From the NCBI GenBank assembly GCA_002452315.1, contig DKFH01000104.1, positions 1 to 16,035 on the forward strand: DNA of 16,035 nt. The letters are read 5' to 3'. The notes under the pieces are model-generated. The model worked only from the letters and a program-made list of their open reading frames with translations, made no database searches and was not told the DNA's origin. The DNA is from Anaerolineaceae bacterium UBA6801 (GTDB taxonomy: Bacteria > Chloroflexota > Anaerolineae > Anaerolineales > Anaerolineaceae). How positions within the stretch are numbered: position 1 is the stretch's first letter; each line of letters starts with the position of its first letter. A program made the translations under genes and the position numbers. This document shows positions 1 to 8,700 of the stretch, in pieces.

Positions 1-16
1 CGCGTTATCTACGTAG

Positions 17-35
17 GTCACGCTTTCAGCGTGAC
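17..35. repeat. Perfect 8-bp hairpin repeat
   Basis: The arms GTCACGCT and AGCGTGAC flank a 3-nt loop, preceded by ACGTAGGTCA. The same leading 10-mer occurs at 14020-14029, and a nearly identical stem occurs at 14095-14115. It is therefore a dispersed palindromic repeat of this genome and not a site private to this locus. It could also act as a weak terminator for the minus-strand operon, but no T-tract follows it. Confidence 0.7.
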
Positions 36-145
36 ACCACCCTACCCCTCTCCCGCTCGGAGACCCAGTAAAACGGACCCTCGAAGGTGATTTCGATCAC
101 GTCACTCTGATCAGTAAATTTATTCTCTTCGTTATTGGTGTTCAT
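26..145 (-). CDS. Possible 39-aa hypothetical peptide at the operon end
   Basis: The ATG at 145 is preceded by GAGGAGG about nine bases upstream, so initiation is plausible. The peptide starts MNTNNEENKF and contains an acidic stretch and the phrase FEGPFYWVSERERG. I do not recognise it. Its last residues and stop lie inside the hairpin repeat at 17-35, so it may be the truncated front of a longer gene cut by that repeat. It is on the same strand as the defence operon, 113 bases after the zinc-ribbon gene. It has no recognisable domain, and chance is a real alternative. Confidence 0.35.
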   Translation of the reverse strand: MNTNNEENKFTDQSDVIEITFEGPFYWVSERERGRVVSR

Positions 146-258
146 GCTGGCTTGCCTCCTCGACCCATGCCCTGCCACCTTACATAATCTTGCCGCCTGA
201 TTCTGCATGCCGATAGTCAGCAAGCATGTTGCCACTTCTGGCTCAGTAATAATCCAGG

Positions 259-720
259 TTATCTGCCATGGTTGGCAATATACTCATTTCTGCAGTGGGA
301 GCAGACATAATGCCTGGTAGCTGGATCTTTCTTCAAATTCCCCCCACAGGATGGACAAACCAGTGAGACCAATTTTTCCACCTTTGGTTCTTGGAAATGT
401 TCAACCGCTTTACGACCTTGATCAGGATCAACCTGTTTCAGACGGGGTTGTTGGTTCGCCTGAAAAATTCCAGACTGCGAACCCTTTTTTCCCCAGCGAG
501 ACCCCCGCGGCGTATTTTTTTGGAGCTCGTCGATACCGAGCTCCCGCCGATGGTCGCTCAGTGCGCCCCCCACAAACGCATGATAGTGCGAGTGGTTTGC
601 CAGCTTACGATGTGCGTTCATCACTCGTGGGTCTTCCGAGACGTCCTTGGTGGTGAACACATCCCCCAGATCCTTGACCACTTGCTTCAAGACCCTGACC
701 GAAATAAGTTTTCTGCTCAT
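259..720 (-). CDS. Small protein with helical N-terminus and C-terminal zinc ribbon
   Basis: The 153-aa product starts at the ATG at 720, chosen because AAGGGAG lies just upstream. Longer in-frame starts would run into the preceding gene. The C-terminus carries two CxxC knuckles (Cys122/125 and Cys140/143, CPSC and CSHC) spaced as in a rubredoxin-like zinc ribbon. The first 70 residues (FTTKDVSEDPRV, YHAFVGGALSDH, RRELGI) look like a small winged-helix or other helical nucleic-acid-binding fold, but this is a judgement by eye. A basic linker (SRWGKKGSQ) follows. The gene is 22 bases downstream of the winged-helix paralogue and is probably co-transcribed with the methylase and helicase. The inferred role is an accessory DNA- or RNA-binding subunit; the true function is unknown. 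Confidence 0.75.
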   Translation of the reverse strand: MSRKLISVRVLKQVVKDLGDVFTTKDVSEDPRVMNAHRKLANHSHYHAFVGGALSDHRRELGIDELQKNTPRGSRWGKKGSQSGIFQANQQPRLKQVDPDQGRKAVEHFQEPKVEKLVSLVCPSCGGNLKKDPATRHYVCSHCRNEYIANHGR

Positions 721-742
721 AGGATGACTCCCTTGATTAGAC

Positions 743-1330
743 TTAAAGTGCCGATCCCGCTTGAGATTGGGCTTCAACCCATGCCCTGCCAGACTCCGTA
801 ATTTCCCACACACCCCGTGGGGAATTTGATGCCAAATAGCCCTCTTGCACCAGTTTCAACCGCGCCCATTGGGCATTATTCCGCCATCGTATGACATAAG
901 GATCAGAAGGAATGGTTTGATAATCATAAGTGTTCAACTGGTCTTTCATCATCCCCTCAACCAGGTCCAATACCTCGCTCACCCGACCCGAGCCCCCCAG
1001 CTGGACCAATGCCTGGGTGATCGGCAGGTGAAACGCTTCATTGGGCGTTCGTAAGCCCTGTTTGAGCGGCTTTGTCATGGTTCGCTTAACAAGTGTCTTC
1101 TTTGGGGTTTTTGGCGTTGGCTGAACCGCTATGTGAACCCATTCCTCCTGTAGCGCTTTCACTTTTGCCTGTAAAGCCAGCACTGCTTCTGCCTTGGCGA
1201 TCACCTCACGCGCTTGGGCGTAATCCTTGGTTTGCATCAGCTGTGCGCCCTGTTGATTGAAGTGTGTGACAATCGCGTCCAATTCTTCTAAAAGCATATC
1301 AAAGGCAGGGATAATATTTCTATCGACCAT
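743..1330 (-). CDS. Mrr-N-like winged-helix protein, short paralogue
   Basis: The 195-aa protein starts at the ATG at 1330, with AGAAAGG about 13 bases upstream. Residues 1-65 are a helical module (IPAFDMLLEELDAIV, QEEW) closely matching the N-terminus of the gene just upstream. A basic linker follows. Residues from about 95 to the end resemble the winged-helix domain found at the N-terminus of Mrr restriction enzymes (RWRNNAQWARLKLVQEGYL, SPRGVWEITESGRAW). Unlike the upstream paralogue, it lacks the roughly 100-residue C-terminal domain and ends soon after the winged helix. There is no Mrr nuclease domain. It probably binds DNA for the neighbouring methylase/helicase pair. The nucleotide similarity to the paralogue is strong around 778-885, which points to tandem duplication. 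Confidence 0.82.
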   Translation of the reverse strand: MVDRNIIPAFDMLLEELDAIVTHFNQQGAQLMQTKDYAQAREVIAKAEAVLALQAKVKALQEEWVHIAVQPTPKTPKKTLVKRTMTKPLKQGLRTPNEAFHLPITQALVQLGGSGRVSEVLDLVEGMMKDQLNTYDYQTIPSDPYVIRWRNNAQWARLKLVQEGYLASNSPRGVWEITESGRAWVEAQSQAGSAL

Positions 1331-1364
1331 GTTTACACCATACCTTTCTTGATCGCTATTTCTA

Positions 1365-2273
1365 TCACGAACCCAACTGCTCAATAATGTAATATTGATC
1401 CTTCGGAAATTGATCAATCAGGAACTTCATCAACCTAAATTTATCCTCTGTCAGGGCTTTAAATTCTGCTGTGTTTAATCCCAATTGCCTGGTGCATTTA
1501 TCCGCAACTGTATGGACAGATTTCAGCCCTCTCCGATCAGCAACCTGTTGAATTGCTTCGTTGTAATCTCTTCCATTATGATAGATTTCAAGGCACACTT
1601 CAATGATCTGCTCTAACGCCACAGACCTGTCTTCGGGATCTAGCTCTTTCTCGGGAAATCGGATCACTGATTGTTTTTCAGTCCTTTTCTGAGATAACAC
1701 TTCCTCCGACTGCGCTTCTGCCCATGCCCTGCCAGACACCGTAATCTCCCACACACCCCGTGGGGAATCCGATGCCAGATAACCCTTTTGCACCAGTACC
1801 AAGCGTGCCCACTTTGCTGTATTGCGCCAACGGGGTTCATTTGATGACTTCAGAGGTCGATAATCATGTTCCGTCAGGATCGGCTGAACATGTTTTTCCA
1901 TACGGTCCAAAACATCTGATACTCTCCCAGCACCGCCCATTTCAATCAGCGTTTTCAATAAAGGCAATTTGAAAGCATCCTCAGGTGTCCGCAACCCTTT
2001 TCCCAGGCGAGCCGTCGGTGTTGGCTTAGGTTGTTGTGGTTTTCTAACTGGCTTTTTCCCAGGCTTCACTGACAGTTTACGCCACTCATCTTGCAATGAT
2101 CGGACTTTGTCACGGATGTTGTTAATCGTCTCAACTTTCTCGATCAACGCCCGCGCATCATCATACTTTCCCCCCGTAAGTAGCTGCGCACCTTCTTGGT
2201 TCAATCCCTCGACAACAGCTTCCATTTCATCCAACAACATCTCAAAAGCGGGGATGACCTCATGGTTTTGCAT
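1365..2273 (-). CDS. Mrr-N-like winged-helix protein, long paralogue
   Basis: The 302-aa protein begins at the ATG at 2273, behind a strong AGGAGGAG ribosome binding site. It has three visible parts. Residues 1-70 form a helical module (IPAFEMLLDEMEAVV, LQDEWRKL). Residues 71-94 are a lysine/proline-rich linker. Residues about 95-190 form a winged helix like the N-terminal domain of Mrr enzymes (RWRNTAKWARLVLVQKGYL, RGVWEITVSGRAW). A C-terminal domain at 205-302 (ALEQIIEVCLEIYHNGRDY, VADKCTRQLGLNTAEF) looks helix-turn-helix-like, but I cannot name it. No nuclease catalytic motif is visible. It follows the methylase by 46 bases. I infer a DNA-recognition or regulatory subunit of the defence operon, because this wing fold accompanies modification-dependent nucleases elsewhere. 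Confidence 0.85.
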   Translation of the reverse strand: MQNHEVIPAFEMLLDEMEAVVEGLNQEGAQLLTGGKYDDARALIEKVETINNIRDKVRSLQDEWRKLSVKPGKKPVRKPQQPKPTPTARLGKGLRTPEDAFKLPLLKTLIEMGGAGRVSDVLDRMEKHVQPILTEHDYRPLKSSNEPRWRNTAKWARLVLVQKGYLASDSPRGVWEITVSGRAWAEAQSEEVLSQKRTEKQSVIRFPEKELDPEDRSVALEQIIEVCLEIYHNGRDYNEAIQQVADRRGLKSVHTVADKCTRQLGLNTAEFKALTEDKFRLMKFLIDQFPKDQYYIIEQLGS

Positions 2274-2319
2274 GTGAATCTCCTCCTTTTAGAAGCAATT
2301 ATTAATACCTTCCAAGAAC

Positions 2320-5300
2320 TCACTCAAGTTCACAATCTTCAATATCACACAAATGCGCCAGACGTGGATAACGCCGAGCATACCAGGTTTCAACTTCTTT
2401 GATGTCGGACTCATCTAACCCGAACAACTCATAAACCATCAAATCAATCTCTTTTTGTTCATTCTGAAGATAATCATAAAAAGGTTGTTTCTTTTGTTTG
2501 TTAATTATTTTATGAACTAGATGATTTATATCTGAATTATTATTTAACGGGAAAATAATATCTTTGACATCATCAATTCCATAATTTACAGTATGGTTGA
2601 TAAAAACCCTTGATTGATACTTGATAAATTTCGAAGTGAGAATTCCCAACTGAAATTCAATATCAAGGATCTCACAAAATATTCCTGAGGACCCATGATC
2701 AAAAGGACCAGATAGCCCAATCCTAAAAGTTGGACTGTAAACTCCAGCCCACGAAAAGCTTATTCCTTTTATGAAGTAGTAATTTTTATTTTGAAATCTC
2801 GAACATAGTCTACTGCTTCCCGTCCCATCTCGTTGTCTTATCGTTAGAGTATTTAATCTACTTACTGATGTGGTGCTCCAATCGATAAAGAAATTTGGCG
2901 GAACATAATAATTTGGCAGCCAGCCCGCCTCTGTATCGCTGGCGCCGCCTTTATCATAAGGCACAATGTATCTGCCGCCAAACCAGCGATCGTCATCAAA
3001 ATTTTTCTCATCTCTGGTTTTATGAATGCCTTTCTCAATCACTTTCATGCGGCGTTCTTGATTATTCGCAATTTTCTCAAGATCTTCATCGGTTAATAAA
3101 AATTGCCGAAATTTTTCAATATTGCGGTAGCGGCTGCCAGATTCAGGTGTTTGATATAAATAAGCACTGTTCTGACCTGTCGCCAGCCCTTGTTTGATAT
3201 CAGCAATGTCACCAAATCGAACCAATTCAATTGTTCTGTTATTGAATTGGATTTGTCTAACAGGAACTCGTTGCCCCTCGATTTCCACAACACTTTCATT
3301 GTTATCCGTATCATTCATCAACAAGAACAGCTTAGCGCTGCCCACAAAAATCGGTACATTCGAATTCTTGAAGATCAACGTCTGGTCATAAGCGTAAACA
3401 GCATACGCTGGCGTAGATTGCCCAATATGATCATCCAGGTTGTAGAGCAAACCTCGCAGGTGTTCAACATTCTCACGTGTGGACAAATTGGTCAAATCCG
3501 CTGCAATCAGGCGGCTTTTTTCCACCTGACGATTGGTGACCAATATAATGCAAGGGTTAACCACGGCTTCAAAACAATCCTGATGCAGCTTGATGACTTT
3601 ATGCAGTTGTTTTTCCAGCACCTGAGCTCGTAAGGCTTTGTGTGTTTTGATCGTCAGCCAGGTATCAGAAACAATATACGACATCACCCCGCCTGGTTTG
3701 ATGAAACGCTTCAGCGCAGTAGAAATAAAAACCCCATAACTGTCACGGTTGCCTAACCCATGCCAATCACGGATATCCCGATCAATTTTCACCCCGTAGG
3801 GTGGGTTGGCGATCACAATATCAAAACCGCCTACCCGTTCTCCATTGTCATCAACTCGGTCAAACACCTCTGAAAAGTGAAAGTCGGGTTTAAATAGCTT
3901 GTAAGTACCATCCTGTATTCTTTGCTCCAGACGGTCAATTTTTTGCGTAATTTCTGCGATACGTGTTTCAGCGTTCCTTAATTGCCTGTTTTTGATTTGC
4001 GCCAGCACCTGTTCACGATACTTTTCAAGCACGGCATGGATCAGTTGACTCTCCAGTCCATCAAACTGATCTTTCAACCGATTTCTGACTGTTTCATCAC
4101 TGGATTGGTAAAAGCGGTCTTTAATATCGATCATCTGAGCTTTGATCGCTTCAAATTCACTTTCACTTTGCAGCCAATCGATCTGCCCAACCTCTCTTTC
4201 ATTGAAAATATCAATATCATCAATTTTTTCCTGTAAAGAATTACCCACGCGGAATTGAAAATCGAGGTTTGGCAAGGGTTCTGCCAGAGTCTTGTCATAA
4301 TCCACAATCAATGCCAGCCACAACCGTAATTTTGCCACTTCTATTGCGCCTGGATCGATATCCACACCATAGAGATTGTTCTTGATCAATGATTTTTTAA
4401 GCGCAACCTCGTTGATGTTCACACCCACGCGCACATTCAGGCGTTTGCGCAAGTCAATCAGCACCTGCATCATTTCCACAGGGAACGCGCCTGACCCCAC
4501 GGCAGGGTCGAGCACCTTGATATCCTCCAATTTTGCATCACAGTGCCTGATTTGATGGGCTGATAACACGGAAACATCACCATCATTTAAGATAATCGGG
4601 TCCAAAATTGTGCGAGAAATGCCCGTCTCATTGCACAAGAACTGGCTGAGGGCATCTTTGACCATAAAATGCACAATTTCACGAGGCGTGTAAAAAGTCC
4701 CCCGCTGATTGCGTTCCTCTTCCGCCAGGGTGTTTTCAAATACTTTCCCCAGCATCTCTGGGTCAATCGACACCTCCTGGTCATCAGGTGAGTTTTCGTC
4801 AACAGTGAAGTTATAGGCTTCAAAGAAATCCAGGATGATCTCACGCATGAATTTGTCAGAAAAGAGGATAAACTTGCCCTCTTTTTCCATTTGTGCCTCT
4901 AACTCGCTGTGTTCAAACAAACCGCCATTCAGATAAGGTGTGTTTTGATATTGTGCTCTAACTTCGGGTGGTCGCTCATGGGGCTGTTTGGCAAATACAT
5001 CAAAGAAGAGCGGTTTAAACACATCCAGATACAAATTGTTGTTTGATCGGTCTTCAACAATCCTGCGAATGTAATCACTGCGGTCTTCGATCCAGCCTTT
5101 CCGCAGCAGAAAATACAGGAAGATGATCCGCCCGAGGAAATTTAAAGTGAATTTCTTAATCTGTTCCTGGTATTCCTCATCATCATATTTAGATTTAAGC
5201 CACACACAAACCGTGTGTTTATTCTGCGTTTCAAACTCTGTGCGAGTTCGATCAAATACCTCGCGAAATTCCCTGAAGAATTTACTAGTCACCCGTTCCA

Positions 5301-5790
5301 CCGAGAAGGCGTCTTTGATGCTCTCCAGCGAAGAAAAATCCCCTTCACCGATGCGCTGGATGAAGGTTTTATTGGTCAGCTGTGGGCTGACGAAATAGGT
5401 AAAGCGGCGAAAATCAGATGACTTTGCTTTGGTGCCCAAGTAAGTTTGATACACCAGTGAAAACCGAAAAGCCCCATTTTCACCAATGAACACAAAGATG
5501 CCCGCATCCACGCCCATATCCTGGATTACCTTTTTTGCCAGGTCATACTGGGCTTTCTTCCCGCTGCGCTCAGAAAGTTCTCGGGTGACGTTAAATGCGC
5601 ATACAATCATATGGTCAATCAACCCAAAGGGGATCTCCCCCAGCTTGATACCCTGTGTAAATTGGTCTCGATCGTAATCGGTCAGCTGTTCTTGTTTGCG
5701 TTGGAACAGCGACGTGCGGTCTTGAAAGAAGCGCGCAATGGTGTTGTGGTTAACGTCATGAATGAGGTCGGTGAGTATTTTTGAGGTCAT
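2320..5790 (-). CDS. Eco57I-type N6-adenine DNA methyltransferase with target-recognition domain
   Basis: The 1156-aa protein has the gamma-class amino-methylase order: FYTP (366-369), AdoMet-binding motif I DPAVGSGAF (428-436), an acidic motif II in YGVDIDP (474-480) and the catalytic NPPY (662-665). These motifs identify an adenine-N6 methylase of the large Eco57I/PglX-like group. The C-terminal third carries a TaqI-like specificity domain (GISFSWAGVYSPTF, ILTSKF, NYGIDDVKDIIFPL) that would read the target sequence. The N-terminal 340 residues (VDAGIFVFIGENGAFRFSL) are conserved-looking, but I see no certain PD-(D/E)XK nuclease triad. The start overlaps the helicase stop as ATGA, implying translational coupling. 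It probably marks self DNA, with the helicase/PLD protein as the attacking partner. A type IIG or ISP-like role is an alternative. Confidence 0.93.
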   Translation of the reverse strand: MTSKILTDLIHDVNHNTIARFFQDRTSLFQRKQEQLTDYDRDQFTQGIKLGEIPFGLIDHMIVCAFNVTRELSERSGKKAQYDLAKKVIQDMGVDAGIFVFIGENGAFRFSLVYQTYLGTKAKSSDFRRFTYFVSPQLTNKTFIQRIGEGDFSSLESIKDAFSVERVTSKFFREFREVFDRTRTEFETQNKHTVCVWLKSKYDDEEYQEQIKKFTLNFLGRIIFLYFLLRKGWIEDRSDYIRRIVEDRSNNNLYLDVFKPLFFDVFAKQPHERPPEVRAQYQNTPYLNGGLFEHSELEAQMEKEGKFILFSDKFMREIILDFFEAYNFTVDENSPDDQEVSIDPEMLGKVFENTLAEEERNQRGTFYTPREIVHFMVKDALSQFLCNETGISRTILDPIILNDGDVSVLSAHQIRHCDAKLEDIKVLDPAVGSGAFPVEMMQVLIDLRKRLNVRVGVNINEVALKKSLIKNNLYGVDIDPGAIEVAKLRLWLALIVDYDKTLAEPLPNLDFQFRVGNSLQEKIDDIDIFNEREVGQIDWLQSESEFEAIKAQMIDIKDRFYQSSDETVRNRLKDQFDGLESQLIHAVLEKYREQVLAQIKNRQLRNAETRIAEITQKIDRLEQRIQDGTYKLFKPDFHFSEVFDRVDDNGERVGGFDIVIANPPYGVKIDRDIRDWHGLGNRDSYGVFISTALKRFIKPGGVMSYIVSDTWLTIKTHKALRAQVLEKQLHKVIKLHQDCFEAVVNPCIILVTNRQVEKSRLIAADLTNLSTRENVEHLRGLLYNLDDHIGQSTPAYAVYAYDQTLIFKNSNVPIFVGSAKLFLLMNDTDNNESVVEIEGQRVPVRQIQFNNRTIELVRFGDIADIKQGLATGQNSAYLYQTPESGSRYRNIEKFRQFLLTDEDLEKIANNQERRMKVIEKGIHKTRDEKNFDDDRWFGGRYIVPYDKGGASDTEAGWLPNYYVPPNFFIDWSTTSVSRLNTLTIRQRDGTGSSRLCSRFQNKNYYFIKGISFSWAGVYSPTFRIGLSGPFDHGSSGIFCEILDIEFQLGILTSKFIKYQSRVFINHTVNYGIDDVKDIIFPLNNNSDINHLVHKIINKQKKQPFYDYLQNEQKEIDLMVYELFGLDESDIKEVETWYARRYPRLAHLCDIEDCELE

Positions 5791-8700
5791 GGTGTTTGAT
5801 TTTCTATAGCGATAATGATGTGTGGTTTGAGCTGGTCCCGATCGTCTTTGATGGGTTTGAGGTAATTTTCACCCAGTTCCTTTTGAAGGGCTGCCAGGTC
5901 TTTTTCAAGTCCTTTGAGCTTTTTAGCGTTCAGCGTTTCCAGGTTAGCGATCCGCCGCAGGGTAAAGTCGGGCAGCGTGCCGTAATCGAGGATGTCCTCC
6001 AGCAGCGTGTAGATGAAGTCGCGATACGGCTTGAGCTGTTCGTAATCCCGTTGGATCAACGTCTTCAAGTTGTTGATCGCCTTCTTCTCAATGCTCTGGG
6101 GTGTGAGGGGTTGATAGCCTGGCTCCTTGACCTGCCTGGCATCCAGGTAGTGATCCCAGAACCCTTCGCTGAGCGCTAAACCCGCTGCATCGTAAGCACA
6201 TTCGATCTTCGGCAGGGCATCTTCGAAGGTCAGCGAAAGCGTCTCGCCATCCTGCTCAGGGTCATATTGAACCCCCTGGATATACAGCCTGCCTTTTTTA
6301 AAGAACACTAGCAGCTCGTCCCTTTCACCTGCCTTTGCCACCTTCACCCGCGGCGGAAAATCCAGCAAGGCTTCCGCCAGCTCAGGGTACTCAGCTTCAA
6401 TGGCCAGGTAGCGTTTGAGCACGCTGGTATAGAAGGATTCGGCTTCCAATTCGTCAGGGTTCTGGCGGATGCGGTCATACAATGCTGCCGCTGAGGGGCT
6501 TTCATCGACATCGAAGATTTTGGCATCCTCGCCTAACACCTCGTGGATCAGGAACATCTTATTGCAGGCAATCTCACGGGATTTGACCAGCGTGGCACCT
6601 TTCTCGGTGGGGAAGAAATTGACAATGAACAGTTCTTCGAACACTTTTTTGCTGATGCGGTTGATGCGCCCCACCCGCTGGATCACCCGCACGGGGTTCC
6701 AGGGGATGTCATAATTGATCACCATGCCTGCTCGGTTGAGGTTGTACCCCTCAGAGATGCGGTCCGTGGAGAGCAGCACATCATAGTCGTCCGCTGGATC
6801 CAAATGGGAAGCGTCAAAATTAGCGGCGATCTTCTGGTTGAGCGTGTTCGATAGGTTCCCTCGTACCACCAGCATGCGGTCACCGAAGGATGCTTGCAGG
6901 GCGTCTTCCAGGTGGCTGACGGTATCGGCGTACTCCGAGAAGATCACAATCTTGCGCTTGGGCTCGCCCTGTTTAGGCGGGGTGGTTAATACGCGCGTCA
7001 TGTTTTGGATCAGACAGCCTGATTTGGGGTCTTCTGCCACCAGGTCCATCCCCTCAAGCTGGCTGATGATGTGCTCAAACATGGCTAAATCAGAACGAAT
7101 ATCCTGGATGAATTGATCGCGGAATGCGAAGGCACTCAGGTCATAAATGCGGTGATTCTTCGGGTAGGTGCCTTTGAGTAATTCAGTTTCGTAGTCCTCC
7201 AGGTATCTTTCGATCACTTCTTCATCTTCTTCATAGATTTTTTCCATCAACGCGCGATCCATGATGTACTTACCCAAGGTCTCGATGAAGGTCAGGGCAT
7301 TCTCGTTGATGCGCTTAAACCGCATGATCGATTGCTGGAAGGCGCCAAAGGAGCTTTCAAAGCGTTTGACCATCAAGCGGCGCATGAAGTCAAACAGGTT
7401 GCGCTGCTGTTGGAACTCAAAGTTTTCTTCAGCAGTGAATTCATCCTTTTTTGCGGTTTCATAGATAAAGGGTTGATAGATAGCGCCCTTAAACTGTCCA
7501 CCTTCCTCTGGCAATCCAAAATACTGGGTGATAATCTGGTCATAAAAAGCGGACTGTTCAGGTGACAGCTCAAAGAACCATTCTTTGGGGTCCGCAATCT
7601 TAGACAGGTCCTTGACCTCTTCGGCATAGAAGGGGTTGTTTTGCAGGTCAAGGCGGTTCCTGCGGATGGTGACGGGCTGGATCACGTGGCGGATCTGGGC
7701 TGCCAGGTACCTGGAACGCGCTGTGACCTCGGTCGGGTCAATCCCGCTTTCGCCAAACAGGGTTTGATAATGCGCTTCTGCCCTTGCCCTGTTTTCGGGG
7801 TTTGGTGAGTTATGGTTCTTTTTAATGTAAGACAGGCGATCGAAGGTCGTCTTGTACGACCTGAACATCGCCAGCAAGTTGCTCTCCAGGGTGATGGTCG
7901 ACTTTTTGGGTGTGATGAACAATTTCAGCAGCGAGAGGATATCCCCTGGGCGGTTGTTGAAGGGGGTCGCTGTCAGGAGAATGACGATCTTATCTCTGCA
8001 GATATTCCTCAGTAGCTCATACCCCTTGGTATCCTGGTTGCGGAAACGATGCACCTCATCAACGATCACCACCTCGATTTCTTCGACGCGCTGAACAAAC
8101 TCAGCCGTATTCTCCAGGTCGCCAACGGAGCGCACTTCCCATTGCGGAAGCTGGAATTGTTCCAGGTACATGCGCCAGCCGCTGGTCTTATTGTGGTCAC
8201 CCATCAACCCTGGCGGGCAGATCACCACCCCGCGCTTGCCGAGCTGGTGGGCGATGGCGCAGGCGATAATCGTCTTGCCCAAACCGACCACATCCGCCAC
8301 CACCACGCCACCATGATTTTTGATGATCGCCAAGGCTTGTTGGACAGCATCCAGTTGATACTGGTAAGGGATATAGCCGTTCTTTTCAAGCAGGTATTTA
8401 AGGGAAGGTGCGATTTTCTCTTGATCGAAACTGTCTAAATAGGTTTTTAGGGTCAGTGCATAGGCTTCAAAGGGCGTGATCTGGCGCACCATGGTACCCT
8501 TTTCAATCACCCTGACCAATTCCTTTTTGACCGCGTCATCTTCGGTGATCTTGATAGCGTCTTCCCACAGATCGTCAAAATACGCTTCGGTCTCTTCAAT
8601 GCCAAAGTCGCGGATCTGGACATTAAATTCAGCCTGCGTCGTCAGGGCAGGTCTGGTCAGGTTGCTGCTGCCCGTGATGAACAGCTTGTTGGCAAACACG

